From contig MCGT01000008.1 of NCBI GenBank assembly GCA_002104935.1, positions 744,001 through 808,000 of the forward strand: a stretch of DNA of 64,000 nucleotides, in the 5' to 3' direction. Under the pieces are notes generated by a model. The model had not been told where the DNA came from. It made no database searches and saw only the letters and a program-made list of their open reading frames with translations. Source of the DNA: Hesseltinella vesiculosa (taxonomy: Eukaryota > Mucoromycota > Mucoromycetes > Mucorales > Cunninghamellaceae). Of the stretch, positions 23,547 through 33,546 are shown one piece after another. How positions within the stretch are numbered: the first letter of the stretch is position 1; each line of letters starts with the position of its first letter. A program made the translations under genes and the position numbers.

Positions 23547-26331
23547 ATGGTTCGAGTTGTCGATGCTTTTTTTGGTCAGCTCAAAGAATATGACATCCAT
23601 CTCAATAATGACACGTTAGAGTACCTGGAAGGAATGCTGTCAGAGATGACCATGGATAGCAATATTCGCGACATTCAAAATGCTACTGCAGAATTTTTGG
23701 AAGACGTTGACGTATCACAAAGCACCATTGGTGCGTTTTTTTCCAAGCTTGGCGAAAAAATAGATGTGCCGGCCCCCATTACCGACAAGGGCACTACCTC
23801 CAAAGACCTCGCCGCCGTAGTCAATGATGATTTGCTGTGCCAAAGTTCGGTAACTTCAGAACACAAACCAAACGTATGGCGCAACTTTCCCCTTCAAACA
23901 GACTTGCTGATGTGAAATGTATGGCTTTTTCCTTTCTAGGATTCAGGCAAGAAGGTCTCCAAACGAGTAATGCGGCGAAACAGGAAGCGACAAGAGGACG
24001 CCCCTGCCCAAGGCAACGACAACCCGCCACCTACTATCAGTGCGATTTCGCAGCAGAGTCGCTTTCATTCTGAAACTTTAGAAACATTGAGCAAAGATAT
24101 TGATCTCAAGCAAGTGAATATATCCGTTAACGACCAACAGTTGCTGGTTGATGCTCATTTGCGTCTCAAGGAAGATGTCCACTATGGTCTCGTGGGTCCC
24201 AACGGTGCTGGCAAATCTGGTATTTATTAGATTCATCTCGTATTATTTGTGAACTCACGTACAATATTTGGTTTCTTTTGGGGGGCACAGTGCTGATGAA
24301 GTGTCTCGGTGAGAACCTGCTGATTGGTCTGCCGCAAAACATCACCATCCTTCACGTTGATCAGCTGGAGACTCAACAAGGCGTTACAGTCATGGATGAA
24401 ATATTGAGTGCTGATACTGAATCTGTGCAAATTATGAAAGAATATGAATGTAAAGCCTTGTTCCTGTATGTGGATTACAACCAAACTGATACTTGATATA
24501 TTTTCTGCTGCCGTTAGTAATCAACAAAGTAATTCAAGCATCTGAACCTAGTACTAAAGAAGATGATATACAGCGCGCTGTTCATCAACTTTTGGTGGAT
24601 CGGTCTAGCGCACATTTAGAAGATTTGCAAGCTATTGCAATCAAACGATCTGGGGCACGCGGTTGGGATGCTCGCAACGAGTTGGTCGATGCAGAGGCTA
24701 AACACATGGATTTGGTTGCAAAGAACCCTAGGGACTACATTACACCTGACATCGTTAACGATACTATGTCGGATGTACTGACCAAGGCGTCACTTATGGA
24801 TCGTGAAATTCAGATAGCCAAGGCCAGCAAGATTCTGACTGGCCTTGGATTTTCCAACGAGCAGCTGGTTATGAAATCTTCCGTCTTTTCTGGTGGTTGG
24901 AGGATGCGTATTGCCCTCGCCAAGGCTTTGTTCGTAGAGCCTAATATCCTATTGCTGGATGAACCTACCAACCACTTGGACCTGCCTGCGATTCTATGGC
25001 TTCGAGAATACATCATCTGCAACACGAGCGACATAACTGTTGTCATCGTATCCCATGATCGTGAATTCCTCAATAGTGTCACGACAGAAACTATCATCTT
25101 CAAGGACAAGCAACTGAAATACCATGTTGGCAATTTTGAAGACTATGAAAAAAACACTGAAGAGCAGCGCATTCGCAAACAGCGCATGCTCGACGTATGC
25201 TACTTGTTTCTCCGCGCTTATTGGTAACTATGCTTTTTAACCCCTTCCTTTTTACAATTCTATTAGAATCAAGAGAAGAAGAAGAAGCAGATATTGTCCA
25301 GTATCCAGAACGACATACAACGAGCTAAATCTTCTGGTGATGACAAACGTCTCGGTCAGGTGGCATCGCGTACCAAGAAATTAGATCGTCTTGGCATGCA
25401 AAAGACGGAGGATGGCAAACGGTATAAAGTGAGCTACCGTGCTGGCTTCCATCTAAAATCGCATGTAGACATTGTTGTCGACCAGAAAATCAAAACCAAT
25501 GCTATTAACATCCCTGACCCTACTCCCCTAAGGTCTTCTGGTCCTTTTTTGTCTGTGGAACGAATGAGTTTCAAGTACGAACCAAATGGCCCTTTGGTGG
25601 TTCGAAACGTGACATTTTGCTTGGAACCATGTTCAAGAATTGTGCTATTAGGCCCCAATGGCAGCGGAAAGGTAAATTCAACAATAGCGAAGACAGGTGA
25701 AACGAGTTGTTAACAGCTTTTTTTGTTGACGTAGTCAACCATACTAGACCTGATTACCGGTAAACTGCAGCCCACTACTGGTGTAATTCAAAGCCACCCA
25801 CTTTTACGCATTGGTTACTTTGCGCAACATGTGGTGGATACATTGAATGGTGATCTAACACCAGTGGAATTGATTAAGCAAAAAGATATTTCCCTGTCAG
25901 AACAAGACTGCTACGCACATTTAGGATCTGTTGGTATGGGAGCATACGGAACAAAACCCATCAAACACTTGAGCGGGGGCCAGCGTAGTCGGGTTGTTTT
26001 GGCCTTAATCACCATGGACCAGCCACAGGTTCTAATTTTGGACGAAATCACCAACCATTTAGATATGGGCACTGTGGATATTCTTGTGCAAGCCCTGGAT
26101 GCTTACACAGGCAGCCTGATCTTGGTGAGCCACGACATCTGGTTCCTGAAGCAGCTAGTAGAGTCCGAATTTGATGACGACGTGGATGAAGACAAACGTA
26201 TGGGAAAAACTCTTAAAACGCATGTGTATGATATAACTTCTGGACAATTTAAGCCATGGCTCAAGAGCTTGGATGCATATGTCTCTCAAACATTGAAAAA
26301 CGTGAAGCGTGGAATGAAGAATACAGTTTAG
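23547..26331 (+). CDS. ABC-F family ATPase (GCN20/ABCF3-related)
   Basis: Six exons: 23547-23849, 23940-24219, 24291-24449, 24518-25194, 25267-25671 and 25735-26331, giving 806 aa. There is no transmembrane segment. It has an N-terminal alpha-helical region, then two ABC cassettes separated by a Lys-rich linker. Cassette 1: Walker A GPNGAGKSV, signature FSGGWRMR, Walker B LLLDEPTNHLD. Cassette 2: Walker A GPNGSGKST, signature LSGGQRSR, Walker B LILDEITNHLD. In cassette 2 the usual Pro of DEPTNHLD is Ile, and in cassette 1 GKS is followed by Val. ABC-F proteins act on ribosomes (translation, stress signalling, biogenesis). The N-terminal segment resembles that of ABCF3/Gcn20, but the subfamily is uncertain. 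Confidence 0.88.
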
Positions 26332-26712
26332 ATGGGCGACAGCAATTAGCCCACACTTCCTCCAAGCCCATTTACAGATAAGGTCCCGCTGGTCAGTACC
26401 GACTAGCATTCACCCACGAAACAAAAAATTAAAAAAAATCAAGTGATATCCTATAGCACTTGATGCAATCAACACTACTATTTCACTATGGGTCGATACC
26501 CCTATACTGCACAAATACTGTATGAAAGGAAAGGAATTCAGCGCTTTCAGGCTTAATTTTGGAACGAATGTCGCAGATTTAAAAGCGAAATGTCAGAAAT
26601 TCCATCGAAAATGTAAAAAAAAATGTCGCAAAGAGCAGAGGCATAAGCAAGGAGAAAAAAGTCGAGTTCACGCGAAATCCTTCTAGGTGAGTACTTACGA
26701 AGCTGTAAGTTT
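26332..26712. other. Intergenic, 3' flank of the Fanzor-like relic
   Basis: AT-rich, no coding support. In mobile Fanzor/TnpB loci the guide RNA is encoded at and beyond the 3' end of the nuclease gene, which here would be this segment (minus strand). Apart from the hairpin at 26713-26731 I see no structure that proves it. Confidence 0.35.
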
Positions 26713-26731
26713 GCCCGTTTTTGATACGGGC
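26713..26731 (-). other. Stem-loop just after the Fanzor-like stop codon
   Basis: GCCCG/CGGGC arms (26713-26717 and 26727-26731) with a 9-nt loop lie 1-2 nt beyond the stop codon of the Fanzor-like frame. It could be part of an old guide-RNA scaffold or a chance hairpin. Confidence 0.35.
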
Positions 26732-26732
26732 A

Positions 26733-28190
26733 TCATGACAGTTGGGGTGGCGCGGGACTTGGAGGTTGGTCAACAGGGATTTGCTTTTCACTCAGGGCAG
26801 GTGGACGAGGCTGCCCATGGATGGCCAACATTGTCAGAGCCAGGATGCCGAGTGCCCCATTGACATCGCGCTGCCAGATCGATCGGCAATTGTTGCAAAT
26901 TGTGACCAAATGCAGCTTTGATTCGTCAACTTGGATGGGTGCGAAGGCTTGGATTCCACAACGACTGCATGTTTTTGAAGTACATCTCTCGTCAATTGAA
27001 ACAAACACCAAGCGATCGTTCCTGTCAGCTTTCTGGACTTATTTTCGCAGGTGGTTGGCCAGGCCAACAGCTTTGCCACGGAACGTTCGACGGCCAAACG
27101 AGCCATCCCTACAGCATACAATGGTCACTTTTTCAGCTGGTGTCGGTATACGGTATGAGGGGCTTTTCGCCATTTGGTGCGCGCACTATAAAAAAAGGCA
27201 CGGCTTTAGTGGACTGGGGAATAATGCTGCTTAAAATAAAACTTACTTTGGAGTGGATGTTGTGCCAATACGGCTAGGGCTCGGTTGGGTTGGTAATGGC
27301 GAGGCTGTTGAATCAAGTGCGCGCTCAGTGGGTTGACAGGGTGGGTGCTGAGTTATGGATGGTACGCAAATGGTAGCCGCGGCATAGTTGCTTCCTATTG
27401 CGATCGCCATGTTTGCAGCCAAACTGAGTGATCGAGCTGGTACTTGGGTTCGACTGGCTTTCAAACTCCAGATGCACGGGAATGCTTCCTTGAATGGCAA
27501 CGGCGACGTTGGGAGGATTCGTGGTGGGAGCAATAGCAGCAATGGCAACACCACTAGGCGTCATTGGGGAATCCAGGGGCATGACCACCGAGGATGTTGC
27601 GGGCAATGGCGCGGGTTGTTGGGTCATCAGCGTAGGTTTCACTGCCATTGGAGGTGCCTGGCTAGCTTGATTCGGAGCGGATAGTAGGAAAGCTGGCGGT
27701 GGTGGGTGTTTCCGAAATCATCCGTAGGGGTGAGTGGTCGACAGGATGTTTGGGGAGGTTCAGGTTGCGGCTGTTCGGATGAGGAGTATTTTCTTCTGCC
27801 TGACAATAAGACGCGTATCATCTCATTGTCAGCACGTTGGCGGCCACGGAAGTTTGAGAAGCGAATTGCAGGAAGGCATCCAGCATAAAAACGTGTCAGC
27901 TCGTGGACATTTTGAAGCACAGAATTGACATAATCACCCAGTTTGGTCGGATTCATGGTGGCTGGTGATGGCATTGTGGAGGTCAAAGTGTCCACACCTG
28001 CTTCTTGCATCTGCCTTCGCAATCGTCCATTGTTTCGTTGATGGCCAGCAAGATGATGATATTCCTTGGTTGATATTTTGCGGAACTGATGCGACTCTAG
28101 ACGGGAACCCGAGACACCGTCAGTGTATTCCCACACTGTACAATCTACTTTTCTCGAAAACTAGAAATCAAGGCAGCACTTCGCCCAGCT
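26733..28190 (-). pseudogene. Decayed Fanzor-like (TnpB-related) nuclease gene
   Basis: The C-terminal part (26733-27237) carries a TnpB/Fanzor-type zinc ribbon and RuvC-III: SIDERCTSKTCSRCG...CNNC...WQRDVNGALGI, preceded by a RuvC-II-like VTIVCCRDGSFG...RGKAVG. The upstream part (27639-28165) has KEYHHLAGHQRNNGRLRRQ, PSPATMN, and RFSNFRGRQRADNE...GRRKY, which resembles the helical region of fungal Fanzor1 proteins. Between them is a Pro/Thr/Ser-rich stretch in shifted frames. A good intron (donor GTAAGT near 27245, acceptor near 27180) joins the last exon. Decay: an in-frame TAA at 27039-27041, a TAG just upstream of the last intron, at least one frameshift near 27710, and no RuvC-I or N-terminal region before the neighbouring gene. 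Confidence 0.6.
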
Positions 28191-28345
28191 CAAAGGTATT
28201 TGCCCAAAGTTACGAAATCCGGCACTGACAGCACTACAAAGACATGTTATTGGTTACTGGTTTAATTATTTTTCCTGTATTGAGGCAAGCTACGTTTTTT
28301 TTTTCTTCTCTTTCACTTTACTTTATTTTTATTTTTTTGATTGCC

Positions 28346-29314
28346 ATGGCCCTGGAATCCAAGTTGGTAAGCGGTCCAGCATACCATGAGATACAAGGGT
28401 ATATGCCCAAACGAAGAGAATTTGAAATAGAATATGTAAATGATGCTGAGGATATGGTGACAGACATGGTATTTTTTGGTGACGACACCGAGCAAGACAT
28501 TCGTTTGAAGCTCGTGGTTTTGGATATTTACAATACTCGACTCGACACAAGGCGGGAATGCAAGCGCTTTGTGATTGAACGAAACTGGCTAGATTTCCGA
28601 CAACAGCGACTCCAGGATCGCAAAAAGTCCAAAACAGAGAAGCGCATTATCAAAAATACCCGCGTGCTTAGTCGTCTCCAAACCTCACAGGACTACGACA
28701 GCTTTGTACATGGCCTTGTACAAGAATATGAGCTTCGACACAGAATTGCCGAATTGCAAGAATGGCGCTCCAAGGCTGGTGTTACCACTCTAGACGACGG
28801 CGAGGCGTACCAAGCTGCAAGACATGACCGTATTGCCCGCCTCAGGACTATACTCGAAGCTTCTCACCAGCGCCTTCTGCTCACCATGAATCAGATGCCC
28901 CAAGGGAATGAGCAGCTTCGTGAAAGCCTTTCTAGGAAGAGTGGACTCCCTTCGCCTTTACCTCCCAAATTGCCCAGTCAGTCGTCACAAGCGTCACCTC
29001 TAATACCATCGTGCTTACCGACCAAAATCACACCTCCTCCTGTCGGTCGCAAGCCTGCCAACCCTTTAGACATTAGCCAAGCTGATGGTATTGAGCTTCT
29101 GTCCACCGAAGAGCAGACTCTGTGCTCTACCCTCCGCCTCCTGCCTCGACCCTACCTCGTCATCAAAAACACAATTCTCAGGGAATATGAGAAACAAGGG
29201 TTTTTAAAGCGTCGGGCCACTCGCGCATTGATCAAGATAGACGTGAATAAAACAAGTCGCATTTACGATTTCTTTATCGAACGTGGATGGATATCAGCAG
29301 CAAAAAAAGAATAA
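28346..29314 (+). CDS. Ada2-like protein lacking ZZ and SANT domains
   Basis: A single exon of 322 aa from the ATG in GCCATGG at 28346. It begins almost at the Ada2 middle region (HEIQGYMPKRREFEIEY, VLDIYNTRLDTRRECKRF, GLVQEYELRHRIAELQEWR) and ends with a SWIRM domain (LLSTEEQTLC...LKRRATRALIKIDVNKTSRIYDFFIERGWI). Full Ada2, the SAGA/ADA histone-acetyltransferase adaptor, has an N-terminal ZZ finger and SANT domain that bind and stimulate Gcn5. Both are absent here, and the upstream sequence is the Fanzor-like relic. It could be a diverged short paralogue or a 5'-truncated copy. A pyrimidine-rich leader upstream looks like a working promoter. Confidence 0.75.
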   Translation: MALESKLVSGPAYHEIQGYMPKRREFEIEYVNDAEDMVTDMVFFGDDTEQDIRLKLVVLDIYNTRLDTRRECKRFVIERNWLDFRQQRLQDRKKSKTEKRIIKNTRVLSRLQTSQDYDSFVHGLVQEYELRHRIAELQEWRSKAGVTTLDDGEAYQAARHDRIARLRTILEASHQRLLLTMNQMPQGNEQLRESLSRKSGLPSPLPPKLPSQSSQASPLIPSCLPTKITPPPVGRKPANPLDISQADGIELLSTEEQTLCSTLRLLPRPYLVIKNTILREYEKQGFLKRRATRALIKIDVNKTSRIYDFFIERGWISAAKKE

Positions 29315-29348
29315 AAAAAGCTTGTTAAAACTTTGTATCAATATGGAA

Positions 29349-29824
29349 TTAGTTGCGGGAAGGTGGTGAGACCTGCCAATTGCGAGAAAGAGATATAGTA
29401 TTTAGCCTTCTGCTGTACAGAGTGGGAAAGACGCTTACCAAGATGACACCATCACCACGGACGAAGAGCATTTCAAAGGTGCGTTGGACCGTCTAGAAGG
29501 AAATGAAGAATGAGTACAAACTTGACACACAAAATGAGTTGACTTACTCGAATAACTTGCTGCAGCGATTCTTCATCGACATCAACAATCGTGATTGTTT
29601 CCTCCACATTGCCAAGAACCATATTCAGATGTCCATCGTAGGCCTACAGAAAGAAGCATGAGAACGGTACACGCAAAAATAAAAAGACTTGCATGTAAAA
29701 TGCCTCGCAATTCACGATCGCCGCGAAGTTTCACATAGATCCTTTCATCCAAGGATAAGCGCACGAGATCTAGAGGTTCTTCTACAGCTCCAACATCCGT
29801 AGGAGGGTTCACTATGTCAGCCAT
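29349..29824 (-). CDS. LSM3: U6 snRNA-associated Sm-like protein LSm3
   Basis: Four exons: 29693-29824, 29548-29643, 29439-29492 and 29349-29372, giving 101 aa. Sm1 and Sm2 motifs: [24 protein letters not shown] and [12 protein letters not shown]. It is a subunit of LSm1-7 (mRNA decay) and LSm2-8 (U6 snRNP) rings. Intron 1 (29644-29692) needs a GC donor (CAT/GCAAGT) to keep ILHAYDGHLN in frame. The gene converges on the Ada2-like gene with 34 bp between stops. Its upstream region is cut by a Tc1 element only 92 bp from the ATG. Confidence 0.93.
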
Positions 29825-29915
29825 GTTTGATGTCGAAAAAATACGAAAAATAAAAATATTTTACAGTGTTTTTTGAAAACAAATATTTTCGGACAAGGAG
29901 ATTGGCTGCACCGTA

Positions 29916-31312
29916 ACCTCGAAAAAAAAAATTGGAAAGTGTTCAAATTCCGCAACATTTTTTTTTTTTTAAAAATGGCCCTCTTGAGTTAAATGACCAT
30001 ATTCATCATTAAAATGGGAGTAAATGGGACCAAATTTCGATGAGAGGAGCCTAGTATATGAACTTTCTTCCATTTGAAAATGAGCTCTGGAAATATTATA
30101 GGGAGCAGACAGGGTATATGACAAAAAATGGTGTCAAAATTAGGGAACCTCAACATCGCGTGCTTCCTCCTTTATTATCTATCACTGCTTTCAATCTCTC
30201 TGGCATAGATTCATCAACTTGTTCCAATCATCCTCAGGGTTAAAATCATCCCAAGCTTTTTTAACCATCGGTCTGAACTTGTCAAGCGTAGTTCTTGGTT
30301 TAAACTTGGCTGATACGCGGTTCTTCATTTTTTCCCAGAGGTTTTCAATTGGGTTCAGATCAGGCGACTGCGCTGGCCAGTCCAACTTCTCAATGTCATG
30401 GTCCTTTCTCCATTTCTTCGACACAAGACTCTGGTGCGTGGAGGCACCATCCTCCATCAGAATAAAGCCAGGGTTCTCCTGCTGATACTTCGAAATAGGG
30501 CCTTCATAGACGAGCTCCACAAAATCCTCAGACTTCGACTTGGTCTCGCGTTCATTCCTTCCAGTCTTGCGGAATATCGCCAATTCAGTTCGCTTTCCAT
30601 GGGCTATACCTCCCCACACCATTATCGACGATCGATTGCTTCTGAAAGTCTTCAAAAGACAGTTTTCTTGGTAGCCTTCGTCCTTCAAACGCCATACGCG
30701 TACCTGCCTCGATTCTTCACCAAATTCAAAAGTCGCTTCATCGGTCCATAGCACGTTCTTCTAGTCTTCAATTGACCAGTTTCTGTGCGCTTTTGCAATG
30801 CCAGTCTTGCTGCTTTATGTCTGTCGGTCAGGTATGGCTTTTTCTTTGCAACACGCGAATGGTATCCCTTTCCATGAAGCTCCTTGCGAATCGTGCAGAT
30901 GTGAACATCATTGAGTAGATTCACCTTGATGTCAGTAAGTGGGGCTCGCCTATTTTTTTTTTTACATACGACGAAAGAGCCCTTCGGTCACGGTCGGTGA
31001 GTTTTGGTTTTCTTCCTGAGCCCTTTTTACGTTCGAATGTGCCTCGATCTTCGTATTCGTTTATTATCTGGTAAATTCTAGAAGTTGAAAGCTGAAATTC
31101 AGATACGATTTCCTTGTTTATGCATCCGAGTTTATTTCATTCTGTAAACTTGGGCTTTAACTTCAGTTGATAGTGCCATGTTTGAGTGAAAAAAAAAAAA
31201 AAAAGTGAAAAAGACACGTCTGATGACGTAAAAACCCCGTTTTATTTCCACGACACCTCTCACTGATTGGTGCGGAATTTGAATAATTTCCAATTTTATT
31301 TTTTTTCGAGGT
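29916..31312. mobile_element. Tc1-type DNA transposon, decayed
   Basis: A 1397-bp element bounded by imperfect inverted repeats of about 41 bp (ACCTCGAAAA... inward from each end) and flanked by TA on both sides (29914-29915 and 31313-31314), the Tc1/mariner target duplication. It encodes a minus-strand transposase relic. Confidence 0.85.
30191..31180 (-). pseudogene. Tc1 transposase relic (DD34E)
   Basis: An N-terminal helix-turn-helix part (SRIYQIINEYEDRGTFERK), then VAKKKPYLTDRHKAARLALQ, then the catalytic part. Catalytic residues: D in LWTDEATFEF, D in LMEDGASTH, and E in DLNPIENLW, with 34 residues between the second D and E. There is an early TAA (about 31130), a frameshift at the A-run near 30955 and a frameshift plus TAG near 30762. 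The ORF cannot give full-length transposase. Confidence 0.85.
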
Positions 31313-31314
31313 TA

Positions 31315-32940
31315 CAGAGTTTTGCGTTTAGAAATACGATTTTTGGGGGAGCAAATACATTTTCAAATTTTGGCCAATGAAATATTTTCGGCTGCTGAAT
31401 ACAAAATCCCAAATTAGGATGCAGCTTCGCATCGCTAAATACACAAAATCCATTTGTCGTTACATTTTTATTTTTTTTCATATGGGTGCCATGTCTAGAC
31501 ATTTTCCAAAGTAACTGATAGAATGACGGAGCCAACCACGACAGTCAGTAGGAGTGACCATGCGAGCTGCTTCTTGAATTCGACCAGCCAAGTCGTCGTT
31601 TGTGCTCAATGGAGTCTTGCGTACTTGGTTTTTGATCTTCGCCCAGGCTTCCTCAATTGGATTCAACAGGGGAGTGTGACCATGCTTTTTGATTGTTTCA
31701 ATAACTGACTTGGTCTTGTGGATACCAGCATTATCCATGACAATATACATGTTGTTTAATCCAAGCTTGCAAAGAACACTCGCCATTTCTTCAACAAAAA
31801 GGATGAAGTGAGATGAATTTGTACCGTGCGGTAGACCGCGTTTTGTTCCGTCAACCAGTCTTTTTCTTTTTTTAGCTTTAGGAGACAAAGGCACTTGTTG
31901 GGATAAAGCGAGAAGTCCATGCACGGAAAGGCACCCAATGATGCTTAAATTGACGCCTCGTTGAGTCGGAACTGTCACATTGGCCGGCGTTCCTTTCTTT
32001 GACCATGCAACTGGTCTAACCATATTCTTCAAGAAGCCACTTTCATCTACAAATACACATTGGCGCATGTAATCGATGTTGTGTTCGAAAAGATACTCCA
32101 CAAACTGTCGCCGGCTCTCACGAGTGTCCTCAGAGTTACGATCGGCAACTCGGGGCTGGGTTCTGGTCAACGATATCGACAATTTTTCGGTAATGTGTCG
32201 ATAGACCGTTGACTCGTGAATGGTTAAGCCTCGGAATGCGTTGCAAAGTGCTGCCGTCGCGTCACGGATTATACACGTGGGATTTTGTTCCACGTAGTCT
32301 TCCAAAAATTGAGAATGTTCTTCATTTAATTTCTGATTCTTCATGTTTTTCTTGACTTCTGACACACGCTTGTATCCCGGTAATATGTCACCATTCTTCT
32401 TGTATTGCCTGATAAAGCTGTATGCTGCAGAATCTCCGATACGAGCTATTCTGGCAGCTTCTATTATTTTGAGACCGTCATTTTTCCATAAAGCAATAAG
32501 CTGCCCTACTTCTTTAGGAGTATATTTGGTGCAGGTCCAAACAAGCTCCTCAGGGTCTTCTAACTCTGGTTTATAAAGCTCACTCATGAACGTCTCATGC
32601 AAGCTGTCTTCATCAGGTTCATCTTCAACATGCAAATCGTCTCGAATTACATCCTGAAGATGGAGTGTTTTTATGGCCACTTCACCCGTAGCCTCATCAG
32701 AATTACCTTCCGGACCATCAAAAACATAGTCTCCAGAAGGAAGGTAATGATAAAATGTTATTGGATTGGGGCCTGTCATTTTCACGGAAGCGTTAGGAAA
32801 AATGGATTTTGTGTATTTAGCGATGCGAAGCTGCATCCTAATTTGGGATTTTGTATTCAGCAGCCGAAAATATTTCATTGGCCAAAATTTGAAAATGTAT
32901 TTGCTCCCCCAAAAATCGTATTTCTAAACGCAAAACTCTG
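31315..32940. mobile_element. DDE transposon with 141-bp identical inverted repeats
   Basis: Ends CAGAGTTTTGCG / CGCAAAACTCTG. The terminal inverted repeats at 31315-31455 and 32800-32940 are identical over 141 bp, which implies recent movement. Flanked by TA on both sides; the left TA is also the right flank of the neighbouring Tc1 element. Confidence 0.88.
31478..32779 (-). CDS. Tc1/IS630-superfamily transposase
   Basis: An uninterrupted 433-aa frame from MTGPNPITFYHYL. It has an acidic N-terminal region, a helix-turn-helix part (ARIARIGDSAAYSFIRQYKK; ESTVYRHITEKL), then the DDE domain: VFVDESGF, VMDNAGIHK and NPIEEAWAKI. Only 26 residues separate the second D from the E, not 34. The usual PPYSP segment before LNPIE is missing (HTPLLNPIEEAW), which suggests an in-frame deletion of about 8 residues in the catalytic core. 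Despite identical terminal repeats the enzyme may be inactive. Confidence 0.82.
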   Translation of the reverse strand: MTGPNPITFYHYLPSGDYVFDGPEGNSDEATGEVAIKTLHLQDVIRDDLHVEDEPDEDSLHETFMSELYKPELEDPEELVWTCTKYTPKEVGQLIALWKNDGLKIIEAARIARIGDSAAYSFIRQYKKNGDILPGYKRVSEVKKNMKNQKLNEEHSQFLEDYVEQNPTCIIRDATAALCNAFRGLTIHESTVYRHITEKLSISLTRTQPRVADRNSEDTRESRRQFVEYLFEHNIDYMRQCVFVDESGFLKNMVRPVAWSKKGTPANVTVPTQRGVNLSIIGCLSVHGLLALSQQVPLSPKAKKRKRLVDGTKRGLPHGTNSSHFILFVEEMASVLCKLGLNNMYIVMDNAGIHKTKSVIETIKKHGHTPLLNPIEEAWAKIKNQVRKTPLSTNDDLAGRIQEAARMVTPTDCRGWLRHSISYFGKCLDMAPI

Positions 32941-32942
32941 TA

Positions 32943-33275
32943 CGGTACAGTGAAGCATGTCGAAAAGCGACTAAACAAGAACATTTGAGTGATCAGCGTC
33001 AAGGAAATTCCCTCCTTGATGTATACGCGCCATCGCGACAAAAAGAAATCCATTCAATTAAGATGGCAGCGCACCTTTGGTTGCCGTCTCTCAACTTTTT
33101 TATTTTTTTTTTCACAGGCGGATTCAAGCTGTCCTTTTTTTTAACTCTACGTTGACTGAGACTTCCATGGTATGGCAATTGGAGTGCAGAAGTTTAAGCA
33201 AAAGCAATTCAAGAGAAGAAGAGAAAAGCCAAAAAAGCCTATGTTTTCTGGAAAAAGGATCGAGTGGAAATGGGT
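32943..33275. other. Short unique segment between two transposons
   Basis: Holds a GTAC palindrome at its left edge (32938-32950), an inverted repeat TCAAGGA...TCCTTGA (about 32999-33019) and a Lys/Arg-rich open stretch (about 33186-33280) that may be an exon remnant. No gene recognised. Confidence 0.35.
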
Positions 33276-33284
33276 AGGTTAAGG

Positions 33285-33473
33285 AAAAAGAGTAGGCACA
33301 AGACAGAATTCACGGGAATTCATGTTACGCAGAGCCAAAAATCACCCAATAAAATCATTCTCCTCTTTTTAGTAATTTCATCTATCCTCACCTCCCCGGG
33401 TTTCTTATCAACCAATGCCCATTTATCCATTTATCCTCACCTCTTCAATTCTTCTTTTGTCATCTGGCTATGA
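33285..33473 (+). repeat. MULE left terminal inverted repeat
   Basis: Near-identical to the reverse complement of 37032-37220; one A differs in the terminal A run. Confidence 0.9.
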
Positions 33474-33546
33474 ATCGTAAACAAAAAGCCAAAAAAAAAA
33501 AAACAAAAAAAAAAGCGATTTCCCCTTTTCTTTTTTTTATGAACAA

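Noticed and set aside
33264..33473. Small ORF repeated at both ends of the MULE
   Set aside because: It is part of the terminal inverted repeats, which explains its duplication.
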